The position numbers and the translations under genes are program-made. From Pseudoduganella namucuonensis (GTDB lineage Bacteria; Pseudomonadota; Gammaproteobacteria; Burkholderiales; Burkholderiaceae_D): a stretch of 64,000 nucleotides of DNA. Numbering within the stretch: the first letter of the stretch is position 1; each line of letters begins with the position of its first letter. Shown here piece after piece: positions 54,966 to 62,991 of this stretch. The stretch spans positions 41,928 to 105,927 of the forward strand of contig NZ_FPBO01000032.1 in NCBI RefSeq assembly GCF_900116645.1. Direction: 5' to 3'. Under the pieces are notes generated by a model. That model saw only the letters and a program-made list of their open reading frames with translations, was not told the DNA's origin and did not search any database.

Positions 54966-55313
54966 TTACAGGAGGTCTTGGACCAGCGCGGGGGGACGGC
55001 ACAGGCGCACGCCCTTGGGCGTGACGACGAAGGGGCGGTTGATCAGCGCGGGATGGGCCGTCATGGCGTCCAGCAGCGCGTCGTCGCCCAAGGCGGGGTC
55101 GGACAGCTTCAGCTGCTCGTACAGCTCGCCCTTGTCGCGCATCGCGCCGCGCACGGTCAGGCCGGCCCCGGCGATCAGCTCGGCCAGGCGGGCGCGCGTC
55201 GGCGGGTGCTGGACGTAGTCGATGATCTCCGGCTCGATCCCGGCTTCGCGTATCAGCGCGAGCGCGCCGCGCGAGTTGCTGCATGCGTTGTTGTGGTAGA
55301 TGGTGACGCCCAT
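54966..55313 (-). CDS. arsC: ArsC family arsenate reductase (glutaredoxin type)
   Basis: Protein of 115 residues in the ArsC/Spx-like thioredoxin-fold family. The catalytic Cys is in IYHNNACSNSRGAL, and the C-terminal part RPFVVTPKGVRLCRPP contains the family RP-Fv-v motif. Most members reduce arsenate with glutathione/glutaredoxin; short chromosomal versions without an ars operon may do something else. GAGAGGGC precedes the ATG at 55313. It follows the last chemotaxis gene by 69 bases, but no other ars gene is present. Confidence 0.88.
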   Translation of the reverse strand: MGVTIYHNNACSNSRGALALIREAGIEPEIIDYVQHPPTRARLAELIAGAGLTVRGAMRDKGELYEQLKLSDPALGDDALLDAMTAHPALINRPFVVTPKGVRLCRPPALVQDLL

Positions 55314-55382
55314 GGCTGCCCTCTCGTGTTCGAAGGCAGCCATGCTAGGCCAATCGCCCGCCCGGCGCAAGCCGGACCCGCG

Positions 55383-57143
55383 TCAGAATCGCACGAAGCT
55401 GGCGTCGTCGATCCCCATCTCGGCCAGCGCGGGACGCTGGACCGGCGCGGGACGCTTGCCCCGCGGCGGCGCCTTTTGCGCCGCCTCGCGCCGCGTGATG
55501 GAGCCGGCCACCTGGAAGAAGGCCACCGCCTGCTGCAACTGCTCGGCCTGCCCGCTCATCTCCTCGGCCGTGGCCGCCAGTTGCTCCGAACTGGAGGCGT
55601 TCTGCTGGGTGGTCTGGCTCAACTGGCCGACGGCGGCGTTGATCTGCGCCACGCCGGACGATTGCTCCTCCGACGCGGCCGTGATCTCCTGCACCAGGTC
55701 GGAGGTGCGCTTGATGCTGGGCACCATCTCGTCCAGCAGCTTGCCGGCCTTCTGCGCCAGCGCGACGCTGCTGGCGGCCACCTCGCTGATCTCCTGCGCC
55801 GCCACCTGGCTGCGCTCGGCCAGCTTGCGCACCTCGGCCGCCACCACCGCGAAGCCCTTGCCGTGCTCGCCCGCGCGCGCCGCCTCGATCGCCGCGTTCA
55901 GGGCCAGCAGGTTGGTCTGGTAGGCGATGTCGTCGATGATGCCGATCTTCTTGGCGATCTGCGTCATCGCCTCCACCGTCGATTTCACGGCCGCGCCGCC
56001 CTCCACCGCCTCGGACGAGGCCTTGCCCGCCATGCCGTCGGTGACCTTGGCGTTCTCCGTGTTCTGCGCGATCGACGCCGTCATCTCCTCCACCGAGGCG
56101 CTGGTCTGCTCGACGCCGGCGGCCTGCTCGCTGGCCGCCTGCGACAGCGATTGCGCGGTGGCGCTGATCTCCTCGGAGGCGTTGGCCAGCGACACCGCCC
56201 CGCTGCTGACCTCGGTGAGCACGGAGGCCAGCTTGTCGACCATGGTCTTCATCGCGAACAACAGGCTGGACTGGTCGCCCGGTCGCAGCGCCACCTGCAC
56301 CGTCAAGTCGCCGCGCGCCACCTCCTGCACGATGCGCGCCGCGTAGGCCGGCTCGCCGCCGATCTGCGCCAACAGCTTTTGCACCATCTGCTGCATCGAA
56401 TACAGCAGGCTGCTCTGGTCGCCCGGGCGCAGCTTGACCTCCACCCCGAAATTGCCCTGCGCCACCTCGTGCACGATGCCGGCCGCGTAAGCCGGCTCGC
56501 CGCCCAGCTGCTGCAGCAGCCTGCGCGTGATGACCACGCCCGCCGCCACCACCAGCGCCAGCGTCAGCGCCGCGATCAGCAGCGCCTGCGTGGTGGCGCT
56601 GGACTTGGCGACCACCGCCGCCTCCGCCTCCCGCTTGCCGATGTCGGCGTTGTACTGGCGGTGCGCCTCGAACGCGTCCCACACCTTGGCCAGCGTCGTC
56701 TGGTTGGCCAGCACCAGGTCGCGCGCCTGCTCCGCCTTGCCGGCGCGGGTCAGCTCCATGGCCTTGGCGCGGATGGCCTCGTATTCCGCCATCGCGCCGC
56801 GGTCGGCGGCCAGCAGGGCGCGGTCCCTTTCGTCGCTGACGAATTCCTTCTCGTACAGCGCCAGCGACGCCTCCACCGCCTTGGCGTTGGCGTCCATCTT
56901 GCGTTCCCACTCCTCGGCCTTGACCTTGTCGGTCAGCGCCATGTACTGCCACAGCTGGGTGCGCAGCAGCGCCAGCGAGGCGAAGCCCTTGTCCAGCCGC
57001 AGGATGCTGGGCACGACATTGACGTTGGCGTAGTTGGTGACGGTGTAGACCTTGTCGGTCTGGTACAGGCCGAGGCCGGCCAGCGACAGCAGGCCCAGCA
57101 CGACGATGCCTATCAATAGCGAAAGACGTTGAACGATGGTCAT
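55383..57143 (-). CDS. Methyl-accepting chemotaxis protein with tandem HAMP-like repeats
   Basis: Transmembrane chemoreceptor of 586 residues. TM1 (about 8-27), a four-helix-bundle type periplasmic domain (28-185) and TM2 (186-205) are followed by two HAMP-like units of 48 residues (starting GGEPAYAA at 214 and 262). The signalling domain has the conserved tip NLLALNAAIEAARAGEHGKG. The C-terminus is a basic/proline-rich tail ending DDASFVRF; no CheR-binding NWETF-like pentapeptide is seen. AAGGAG precedes the ATG. It is the last receptor gene of the operon after cheW. Confidence 0.95.
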   Translation of the reverse strand: MTIVQRLSLLIGIVVLGLLSLAGLGLYQTDKVYTVTNYANVNVVPSILRLDKGFASLALLRTQLWQYMALTDKVKAEEWERKMDANAKAVEASLALYEKEFVSDERDRALLAADRGAMAEYEAIRAKAMELTRAGKAEQARDLVLANQTTLAKVWDAFEAHRQYNADIGKREAEAAVVAKSSATTQALLIAALTLALVVAAGVVITRRLLQQLGGEPAYAAGIVHEVAQGNFGVEVKLRPGDQSSLLYSMQQMVQKLLAQIGGEPAYAARIVQEVARGDLTVQVALRPGDQSSLLFAMKTMVDKLASVLTEVSSGAVSLANASEEISATAQSLSQAASEQAAGVEQTSASVEEMTASIAQNTENAKVTDGMAGKASSEAVEGGAAVKSTVEAMTQIAKKIGIIDDIAYQTNLLALNAAIEAARAGEHGKGFAVVAAEVRKLAERSQVAAQEISEVAASSVALAQKAGKLLDEMVPSIKRTSDLVQEITAASEEQSSGVAQINAAVGQLSQTTQQNASSSEQLAATAEEMSGQAEQLQQAVAFFQVAGSITRREAAQKAPPRGKRPAPVQRPALAEMGIDDASFVRF

Positions 57144-57228
57144 GACGGCGACTCCTTGCGGATGGCGGACGGCGCGCCGGGATGGCGCGCCGGATCGGGA
57201 CGAAGGGAACGAATGGGGGCTTGGGGGG

Positions 57229-57753
57229 CTAGGCCTCGGCGCCGCTGGCCTGCGCCATGGCCTCCAGCTCGGACACCGACAGCACCTGGTCGGTGTTGAG
57301 CAGGATCACGAACTTGCCGTTGACCTTGCCCATGCCGGCGATGAACTCGCTGCGGATGCGGGCGCCGAACTGCGGCGCCTTCTCGATCTCGGAGTGGGCG
57401 ATGTCGATCACGGCGTTGACCGCGTCCACCATCACGCCCACCACCTGCTGCTCGCCGTCCGCGTCGATCTCGACGATGACGATGGCGGTGCGCTTGCCGA
57501 TCTGCGTGGCCGGGCGCCCGAAGCGCGCCGCCAGGTCCATCACCGGCACCACCGCGCCGCGCAGGTTGATCACCCCGCGCACGCATTCGGGCATCAGCGG
57601 CACTGTCGTCAGGCCGCTGTATTCGATGATTTCCTTGATCGCCAGGATGCCGATGGCGAACACCTCGCCGCCCAGCATGAAGGTCAGGAATTGCGCCGTG
57701 TCCTCGACGACGGCCGGAGCGCCGCCCCGGCCCGCGTGTGCCAATGCTGTCAT
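57229..57753 (-). CDS. cheW: Chemotaxis coupling protein CheW
   Basis: Adaptor of 174 residues that links receptors to CheA. It has the usual pair of beta-barrel subdomains with FLTFMLGGEVFAIGILAIKEI, VPLMPECVRGVINLRGAVVPVMDL and the C-terminal GKFVILLNTDQVL. AAGGAGAT precedes the ATG. It sits between cheA (37 bases upstream) and the large receptor gene. Confidence 0.96.
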   Translation of the reverse strand: MTALAHAGRGGAPAVVEDTAQFLTFMLGGEVFAIGILAIKEIIEYSGLTTVPLMPECVRGVINLRGAVVPVMDLAARFGRPATQIGKRTAIVIVEIDADGEQQVVGVMVDAVNAVIDIAHSEIEKAPQFGARIRSEFIAGMGKVNGKFVILLNTDQVLSVSELEAMAQASGAEA

Positions 57754-57790
57754 GACTATCTCCTTGGTTGAATTCGCTTCGCGCCCGGGT

Positions 57791-59989
57791 TCAGGCCGCC
57801 AGTTGCGGCGGCTCGCCGACCGGGCCCGGCCCGCCGCCGTTGCCGCTGCCGGAACTGACGATGGCCGGCACGTCCAGGATCAGCGCCACGTCGCCGCTGC
57901 CCAGGATGGTGGAGCCGCTGATGCAGCGCAGCTGGCTGAACATGCGTCCCAGCGGCTTGATCACGGTCTGGAACTCGCCCTGCAGCGCGTCGACCACCAG
58001 GCCGACGCGCTGGCCCGCGTGCTTGACCACCACGATGCTCTCGCGCCGCGGCGGCGGCGTGGTCACGCCGAACAGCGCGCGCAGGCGGATGAAGGGCAGC
58101 ACCTGGCCGCGCAGGTTGGTGTAGTCGTGCCCCGGCTCGGCGGCGAACTCGATGCACTCGTCGATCATGTCCAGCGGCACCACGAAGGTCGAGTTGCCCA
58201 GGCCGACCAGGAAGCCGTCGATGATGGCCAGCGTCAGCGGCAGGCGCACGGTGACCGTGGTGCCCAGGCCGGGCGCGCTGTCGACCGTGACGGTGCCGCG
58301 CAGCGCGGTGATGTTCTTCTTCACGACGTCCATGCCGACGCCGCGGCCGGACAGGTTGGTGATCGCCGCCGCCGTCGAGAAGCCGGGCTCGAAGATCAGG
58401 CCGTAGATCTCCTGGTCCGACAGCTTGCGCTCCGGGTCGACCAGGCCGCGCTCGATGGCCTTGGCCAGGATGCGTTCGCGGTCCAGCCCGCCGCCGTCGT
58501 CGCTGACCTCGATGACGATGCTGCCCGAGTCATGGAAGGCGTTCAGGCGCACCGTGCCGCGCAGCGGCTTGCCGCGCTGCGCGCGCAGCTCGGCCGCCTC
58601 GATGCCGTGGTCGATGGCGTTGCGCACCAGGTGGGTCAGCGGGTCGCCGATCTTCTCCACCACGGTCTTGTCCAGTTCGGTGTCCTCGCCGCTGACGGCC
58701 AGGCCGATGTCCTTGCCGATCTCGCGCGCCACGTCGTGCACCACGCGCTGGAAGCGGTTGAAGGTGGCGCCGATCTTCACCATGCGCAGCTGCAGCGCGG
58801 AATCGCGCACCTGCTCGACCAGGTCGCTCAGCATCGAGGTGCATTCCAGCAGCTCGCTGTTGCGCACCTGGCGCGCGATCAGGTTGGCCGACGCGCCCAC
58901 GATGATGAGCTCGCCCACCAGGTTGATCAGCAGGTCCAGCTTGTCGGCGTCGACCCGGATCGAGCGGCTCTCGGCCGGCTTGGGCTCGCCCGTCTGCTTC
59001 TGCTTGGTGAGCGCGGCCTCGACAATGGCGGGCTCGGCCTTGCCCTGTCCCACCAGGATCGCGCCCAGCGGCGGCGCGGCGGCCGGCGAGCCGCCGGCCT
59101 GGGCCTGCGTGTGCAGCGCCGTGTCCAGCTCGCGCTGGGTGATGCAGCCGCAGCGCACCAGGATCTCGCCCAGCAAGCTCTTCTGCTCGGGCAGTTCCTC
59201 GATCACGCGCAGGTAGTCGTCCAGGCGGCTGCGCGGCGGCAGGATGCGCAAGGTGCAGGAATCCTGCACGAATTCGAACACGCCCTCGATGGCGGTCTTG
59301 TCGGCCTCGGTCTCCAGCGCGATCTCGAAGCCGAGGTAGCAGGTCTCGGGGTCCATCTGCTCGGCCGGCGGCAGCTTGTCGGCCAGCGTGACGATGCCGA
59401 CCACGCGGCCGATCTGGCCCAGGTAGCGGATGAAGGACAGCGGGTCCATGCCGTCGCGCAGCACGTCCGGCCCGAAGCGCAGCGACAGGTGCCAGGCGTC
59501 GTGGTGGTTGCCGGGCTCGCCGATGCGCTCGACGCCGGGATGGGCCGCGCCGGCCACCAGCGCGCTGGCGCCGCCGCCGTGGCCGGGCTCCTCGGTCACG
59601 CCCATCTGCGCGCGCAGCTGGGTCAGCAGCGGCGCGCCGGCGGCCAGCATCTCGTCGTCGGCCTCGGTCTGGCCGGCCTCCAGCGCGGCGATCATGCCGG
59701 ACAGGTGGTCGCAGCACGACAGCAGCAGCACGATCAATTCGTCGGTCAGGGCCAGCTTGCCGTCGCGCACATCGTCCAGCAGGCTTTCCACCACGTGGGT
59801 GAAGGCGACGATGTGGTCCAGGCTGAACAGCCCGGCCGAGCCCTTGATGGTGTGGGCGGCGCGGAAGATGGCGTGGACCGCGTCGTCGCTGCCGCCCGCC
59901 TGCTCGGCGTTGAGCAACGCGTTTTCCATGTCCTCCAGCAATTCCCGGCTTTCCAGGATGAAGGTTTGCAGCGCGAGATCCAAGTCCAT
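57791..59989 (-). CDS. cheA: Chemotaxis histidine kinase CheA
   Basis: Central kinase of the chemotaxis array (732 residues). The P1 phosphotransfer domain has His46 in FRAAHTIKGSAG. A middle region holds the response-regulator-binding part and the linker with LLGEILVRCG. It is followed by the P3 dimerisation helices, the P4 ATPase (HLVRNAIDHGIE, VSDDGGGLD, GRGVGMDVVKKN) and the C-terminal CheW-like P5 domain. GGGAGG precedes the ATG. It phosphorylates CheY encoded two genes upstream. Confidence 0.97.
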   Translation of the reverse strand: MDLDLALQTFILESRELLEDMENALLNAEQAGGSDDAVHAIFRAAHTIKGSAGLFSLDHIVAFTHVVESLLDDVRDGKLALTDELIVLLLSCCDHLSGMIAALEAGQTEADDEMLAAGAPLLTQLRAQMGVTEEPGHGGGASALVAGAAHPGVERIGEPGNHHDAWHLSLRFGPDVLRDGMDPLSFIRYLGQIGRVVGIVTLADKLPPAEQMDPETCYLGFEIALETEADKTAIEGVFEFVQDSCTLRILPPRSRLDDYLRVIEELPEQKSLLGEILVRCGCITQRELDTALHTQAQAGGSPAAAPPLGAILVGQGKAEPAIVEAALTKQKQTGEPKPAESRSIRVDADKLDLLINLVGELIIVGASANLIARQVRNSELLECTSMLSDLVEQVRDSALQLRMVKIGATFNRFQRVVHDVAREIGKDIGLAVSGEDTELDKTVVEKIGDPLTHLVRNAIDHGIEAAELRAQRGKPLRGTVRLNAFHDSGSIVIEVSDDGGGLDRERILAKAIERGLVDPERKLSDQEIYGLIFEPGFSTAAAITNLSGRGVGMDVVKKNITALRGTVTVDSAPGLGTTVTVRLPLTLAIIDGFLVGLGNSTFVVPLDMIDECIEFAAEPGHDYTNLRGQVLPFIRLRALFGVTTPPPRRESIVVVKHAGQRVGLVVDALQGEFQTVIKPLGRMFSQLRCISGSTILGSGDVALILDVPAIVSSGSGNGGGPGPVGEPPQLAA

Positions 59990-60014
59990 CGTCCAACCTC
60001 CCAGCGGGGTAGTC

Positions 60015-60338
60015 TCAGGCGCGGCCGGCGGCCGCGCGGGGAGCGATCAGCAGCGCGTCGCCGAACCACGCGCCCAGGTCCAGCAGTTCGAACACCTCCA
60101 GCACCGCCGGGCTGTGGCCGACCAGGCGCAGCTCGCGGTGCTCGGCGCGCGCGGTCTGCTTGGCCAGCATCAGCACCTGCAGGCCGGCGCTGTCGACCTC
60201 GGTCACGCCGGCCAGGTCCACCTCCAGCGTGGCGCAGCGCTGCAGCTCGCCCTGCAGCAGCGTCTTCAGGTCGCCCGCGCGGTAGATGTTGAGTTCGCCG
60301 TCGATGGCGACCTTGCCGGTCTGGCCCGCCGCGCTCAT
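60015..60338 (-). CDS. STAS domain protein (anti-sigma-antagonist type) in chemotaxis operon
   Basis: Single STAS domain of 107 residues with the possible phosphorylation serine Ser50 in VTEVDSAGLQVLMLA, as in SpoIIAA-like antagonists. Its ATG overlaps the cheY stop by four bases (ATGA), so it is translationally coupled and part of the operon. It has no partner kinase (RsbW-like) in the window. A role in adjusting CheA/CheY signalling or another switch is inference only. Confidence 0.88.
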   Translation of the reverse strand: MSAAGQTGKVAIDGELNIYRAGDLKTLLQGELQRCATLEVDLAGVTEVDSAGLQVLMLAKQTARAEHRELRLVGHSPAVLEVFELLDLGAWFGDALLIAPRAAAGRA

Positions 60339-60703
60339 GGCAGCACCAGTTTCTGCACGGCCCCGAGCAGCACCTCGGGCTTGAAGGGTTTGACCACCCA
60401 CGCCTTGGCGCCGGCCGCCTGGCCCTCCTTCTTCTTGGCCTCCTGCGACTCGGTGGTCAGCATGATGACGGGCGTGAACTTGTAGTTCGGCAGCTGCTTG
60501 ATTTCCTTGACGAAGGTGATGCCATCCATGTTGGGCATGTTGACGTCGCACACCACCAGGTTGATTTTCTGGCCCGTCAGCTTGGATAGGGCGTCGAGGC
60601 CGTCGCGCGCCTCGACCACGTCGTATCCCGCTCCCTTGAGCGCGATGCCGACCACCTGACGCAGCGAAGCCGAATCATCGACCACCATAATGGTTTTTGG
60701 CAT
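60335..60703 (-). CDS. cheY: CheY-like chemotaxis response regulator
   Basis: Stand-alone receiver domain of 122 residues. Asp9-Asp10, the phospho-acceptor Asp53 in VVCDVNMPNMDG, a Thr at 82-83 in IMLTTES and Lys104 in VVKPF are all in place. TAGGAAGA precedes the ATG. It comes directly after the small receptor gene and before the STAS gene. It probably carries the signal from CheA to the flagellar motor or another output. Confidence 0.94.
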   Translation of the reverse strand: MPKTIMVVDDSASLRQVVGIALKGAGYDVVEARDGLDALSKLTGQKINLVVCDVNMPNMDGITFVKEIKQLPNYKFTPVIMLTTESQEAKKKEGQAAGAKAWVVKPFKPEVLLGAVQKLVLP

Positions 60704-60712
60704 AGTATCTTC

Positions 60713-61858
60713 CTAGAAAAAGGTGACTTCATCGGAGGCCTTCGCGGTCGCGGCCTCGCCGCGATGGACCGCGTGTTCCTCCGCCATCGCATACGTCTTT
60801 TCCAGCTCGCCCAGCAGCTCGGCCGCCTCCGGCGCCCGCAGCCCCTCGCCATCCTGGTAGCGGCGGCGATTGTCGTCAAACAAGCCCGGCAGCATTTCCA
60901 TGTTGTGGTGCACATGGCCCAGCACCTGCGACACGCGGTCCTGGAACTGCAGCTGCACCAGCGCCTCGCCGACCTCGTGCTTGATGGCCATGCTCTCCTG
61001 CTTGAGCAGCTCGGAGGACTGGGTCATCGCGTCGGTGACGTTGCGGAACTCGCGCAGCACCGCGCCTATCGTGCCCTCGGATGATTTCATGGCTTGGTCT
61101 TCGGCGTCGCTCGATTCGGTGGCCGCGTGACAGGCGGAAACAATGGCCGCGCTGATCTTGCCGACCCGGTCGCTGATGCTGCGGCCCGTCTCGGCCGAGC
61201 GGTTCGACAGGTTGCGCACCTCCTGGGCCACCACGGCGAAGCCGCGGCCGGCAGGACCGGCGCGCGCCGCCTCGATGGCCGCGTTCAGCGCCAGCAGGTT
61301 GGTCTGGGCGGCGATGCTGGCCACGCCCTCGGCCATGTCGCGCAGCTCGCGCGTGAACTGCTCCAGTTCGCGGATGCGCACCAGCATCGCGTGCTTCGAT
61401 TGCAGCGCCGATTTCATGATCGCCACCACGTCGCCGAGCTGGCTCTCGCTGTGCGAAAACACCTTGGCCAGCGAGGCGTCGCCGCTCTCGGCGGCGGCCG
61501 CGTTGGACAGGTGCAGCGCGCTGTCGAGCTTGTCGACGATGCCGGAGAAGCGGCTCGCCAGTTCGGCCACCGCGTCCTCCATCTGCGCGCGCGACGATTC
61601 GATGTGGCGGCACCACACGGGCAACACTTGTTCGGAGAAGGCTTGCCGGCCGTCGAGATAGCCCTCGATGTCGTCGCGTCCGCCGGCCGATTGCGCGCTC
61701 ATTTGCAGCCAGGCGAAGGCGCCGAAGGCGAGGAAGGCGGCGGCGCCCACGATGGCCAGCCAGCCGCCGCCTGGCCAGAACAGCGCCATCAGGGCGCCAG
61801 CGATTGCGAGTATGGCCGGATACAGGCGGCCGCCGGTGTTTTGGAGTAGCGAGTTCAA
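60713..61858 (-). CDS. Methyl-accepting chemotaxis-type protein, short
   Basis: Receptor-like protein of 381 residues. Two adjacent N-terminal transmembrane helices (about 13-30 and 33-53) leave almost no periplasmic domain. A cytoplasmic coiled coil has the receptor tip NLLALNAAIEAARAGPAGRG in the middle. The C-terminus ends DEVTFF. It starts with TTG at 61858, preceded by GGAGAAG. It is the first gene of the chemotaxis operon. It probably senses an internal or membrane signal, since there is no room for a ligand domain. Confidence 0.88.
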   Translation of the reverse strand: MNSLLQNTGGRLYPAILAIAGALMALFWPGGGWLAIVGAAAFLAFGAFAWLQMSAQSAGGRDDIEGYLDGRQAFSEQVLPVWCRHIESSRAQMEDAVAELASRFSGIVDKLDSALHLSNAAAAESGDASLAKVFSHSESQLGDVVAIMKSALQSKHAMLVRIRELEQFTRELRDMAEGVASIAAQTNLLALNAAIEAARAGPAGRGFAVVAQEVRNLSNRSAETGRSISDRVGKISAAIVSACHAATESSDAEDQAMKSSEGTIGAVLREFRNVTDAMTQSSELLKQESMAIKHEVGEALVQLQFQDRVSQVLGHVHHNMEMLPGLFDDNRRRYQDGEGLRAPEAAELLGELEKTYAMAEEHAVHRGEAATAKASDEVTFF

Positions 61859-62031
61859 CGGGATTCTTCTCCGGTTCGATCAGACGCAAGGCAAGGTCTG
61901 TCCACTGCCAGTCCATTCTATCCAAAAAGGAATTAGCGGTTTGCAATATCACGGGGGGCGGACGAAAAAACCACGCTTGCAAGAAGAGAGTGCCGCGCAA
62001 GCGGACTGGTCAACATTCCACCTGGGCATTC

Positions 62032-62060
62032 TTGCCAAATGCGTAAAGATCTGCTGTAAT
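62032..62060 (+). promoter_or_regulatory. Sigma-70 promoter of tRNA-Pro
   Basis: TTGCCA (62032..62037), a 17-base spacer and TGTAAT (62055..62060). Start is predicted near 62067, nine bases before the tRNA. Confidence 0.75.
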
Positions 62061-62075
62061 AACCACCTACACCGT

Positions 62076-62152
62076 CGGGGTGTAGCTTAGCCCGGTAGAG
62101 CGCTACGTTCGGGACGTAGAGGCCGGAGGTTCGAATCCTCTCACCCCGACCA
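62076..62152 (+). tRNA. tRNA-Pro(CGG)
   Basis: 77-base cloverleaf with acceptor stem CGGGGTG / CACCCCG. The anticodon stem CTACG / CGTAG (62103..62119) holds the loop TTCGGGA, giving anticodon CGG, which reads CCG. The T arm GGAGG TTCGAAT CCTCT is canonical, and the CCA end (62150..62152) is encoded. Strong match to other bacterial tRNA-Pro(CGG) sequences. Confidence 0.97.
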
Positions 62153-62221
62153 AAAAATCCTTTAAAAACAAGAGCTAAAAAAATATTACGGACGGTCAAG
62201 TGCTACATTAGTAGTACAACA

Positions 62222-62850
62222 GGGGACCTCGAAAAACTCTCTCAGCCATGGCATTATGCCAATGCCTCTAACCTGATGCCCCTGCCATGATGAAACCCAA
62301 CCTGTTTGCCCCCCCCAGGAGCGTGAAGCCAAGCTGACCAAGCTGGGTGACACGCTGCAAGTGCTGGAGCGGCACGCCGACTTCGCGGCGCTCGCTGCCG
62401 CAGTCGACCAAGCGGCACCGCGACCAAGCCGCGAACGCGGCGGACGCCCGCCCTTTCCCACGGAAGTGATGGTGCGGATACTGCTGATCCAGCAAATGTT
62501 CAATCTGTCCGATGAACAGATGGAATTCCAGTTGCTGGACCGCCTGAGCTTTCAACGCTTTGCCGGACTGCGCGACGCCAGCCAAATTCCGGACCGCACC
62601 ACGATCTGGACCTTTAAAGAGCGGCTGATCCAGGCGGGCGCCAGCGAGAGCGTCTTCGAGGCCGTCAACCGGCAACTGGCCAGCCATGGCTACATTGCGC
62701 ATGGCGCTCAAATGATCGACGCGAGCATCGTCCCGGCCCCCAAACAATCAATCTGCAAGGAAGAAAAGGAAATCATGCATGAAGGCGCGATGCCGATCGA
62801 GTGGAAACCAGCCAAACGCCGCCAGAAGGATATCGAAGCGCGCTGGACCA
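62222..62850 (+). mobile_element. IS5-like element remnant, left part
   Basis: Left portion of an IS5-family insertion sequence right after the tRNA-Pro gene. The left edge near 62222 (GGGGACCTCGAAAAACTC) is an estimate; no matching right end is in view. The element is cut at about 62850 by the IS110-family element. Only the N-terminal half of its transposase is present. Confidence 0.6.
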
Positions 62851-62882
62851 AATGGAATGGACGCCTCCCTCCTGGTGGTTAG
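62287..62882 (+). pseudogene. IS5 family transposase, frameshifted and truncated
   Basis: The reading frame opens MMKPNLFA at 62287 and shifts at a run of eight C (62309..62316). It then continues in another frame as QEREAKLTKLGDTLQVLERHADF and on through RPPFPTEVMVRILLIQQMFNLSDEQMEF-type sequence, IPDRTTIWTFKERL and the first catalytic-type segment GAQMIDASIV. The match to IS5 transposases stops at ARWTK, after which unrelated codons lead to a stop at 62880..62882. The C-terminal half with the remaining DDE residues is lost. The C-run shift could be real or a sequencing slip. Confidence 0.85.
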
Positions 62883-62953
62883 TTGGTGAGGCCAGGTTGC
62901 GGCGGCGGGAAACGATTGACACTGCGCATATCTGACGGCGCCGGTTGTGCCAG

Positions 62954-62979
62954 GGTGGTTCGATCGAAGATCGACCACC
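62954..62979 (+). promoter_or_regulatory. Hairpin just before IS110 transposase ribosome-binding site
   Basis: GGTGGTTCGATC (62954..62965) pairs with GATCGACCACC (62969..62979) around GAA, with one bulged T. It ends one base before AAGGAGAG, the transposase ribosome-binding site, so it could hold back translation or be part of a structured RNA. Confidence 0.6.
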
Positions 62980-62991
62980 AAGGAGAGCGAC

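Noticed and set aside
62076..62152. tRNA-Pro as an integration site for a genomic island
   Set aside because: No integrase gene and no repeat of the tRNA 3' end was found downstream within the window; only insertion sequences follow.
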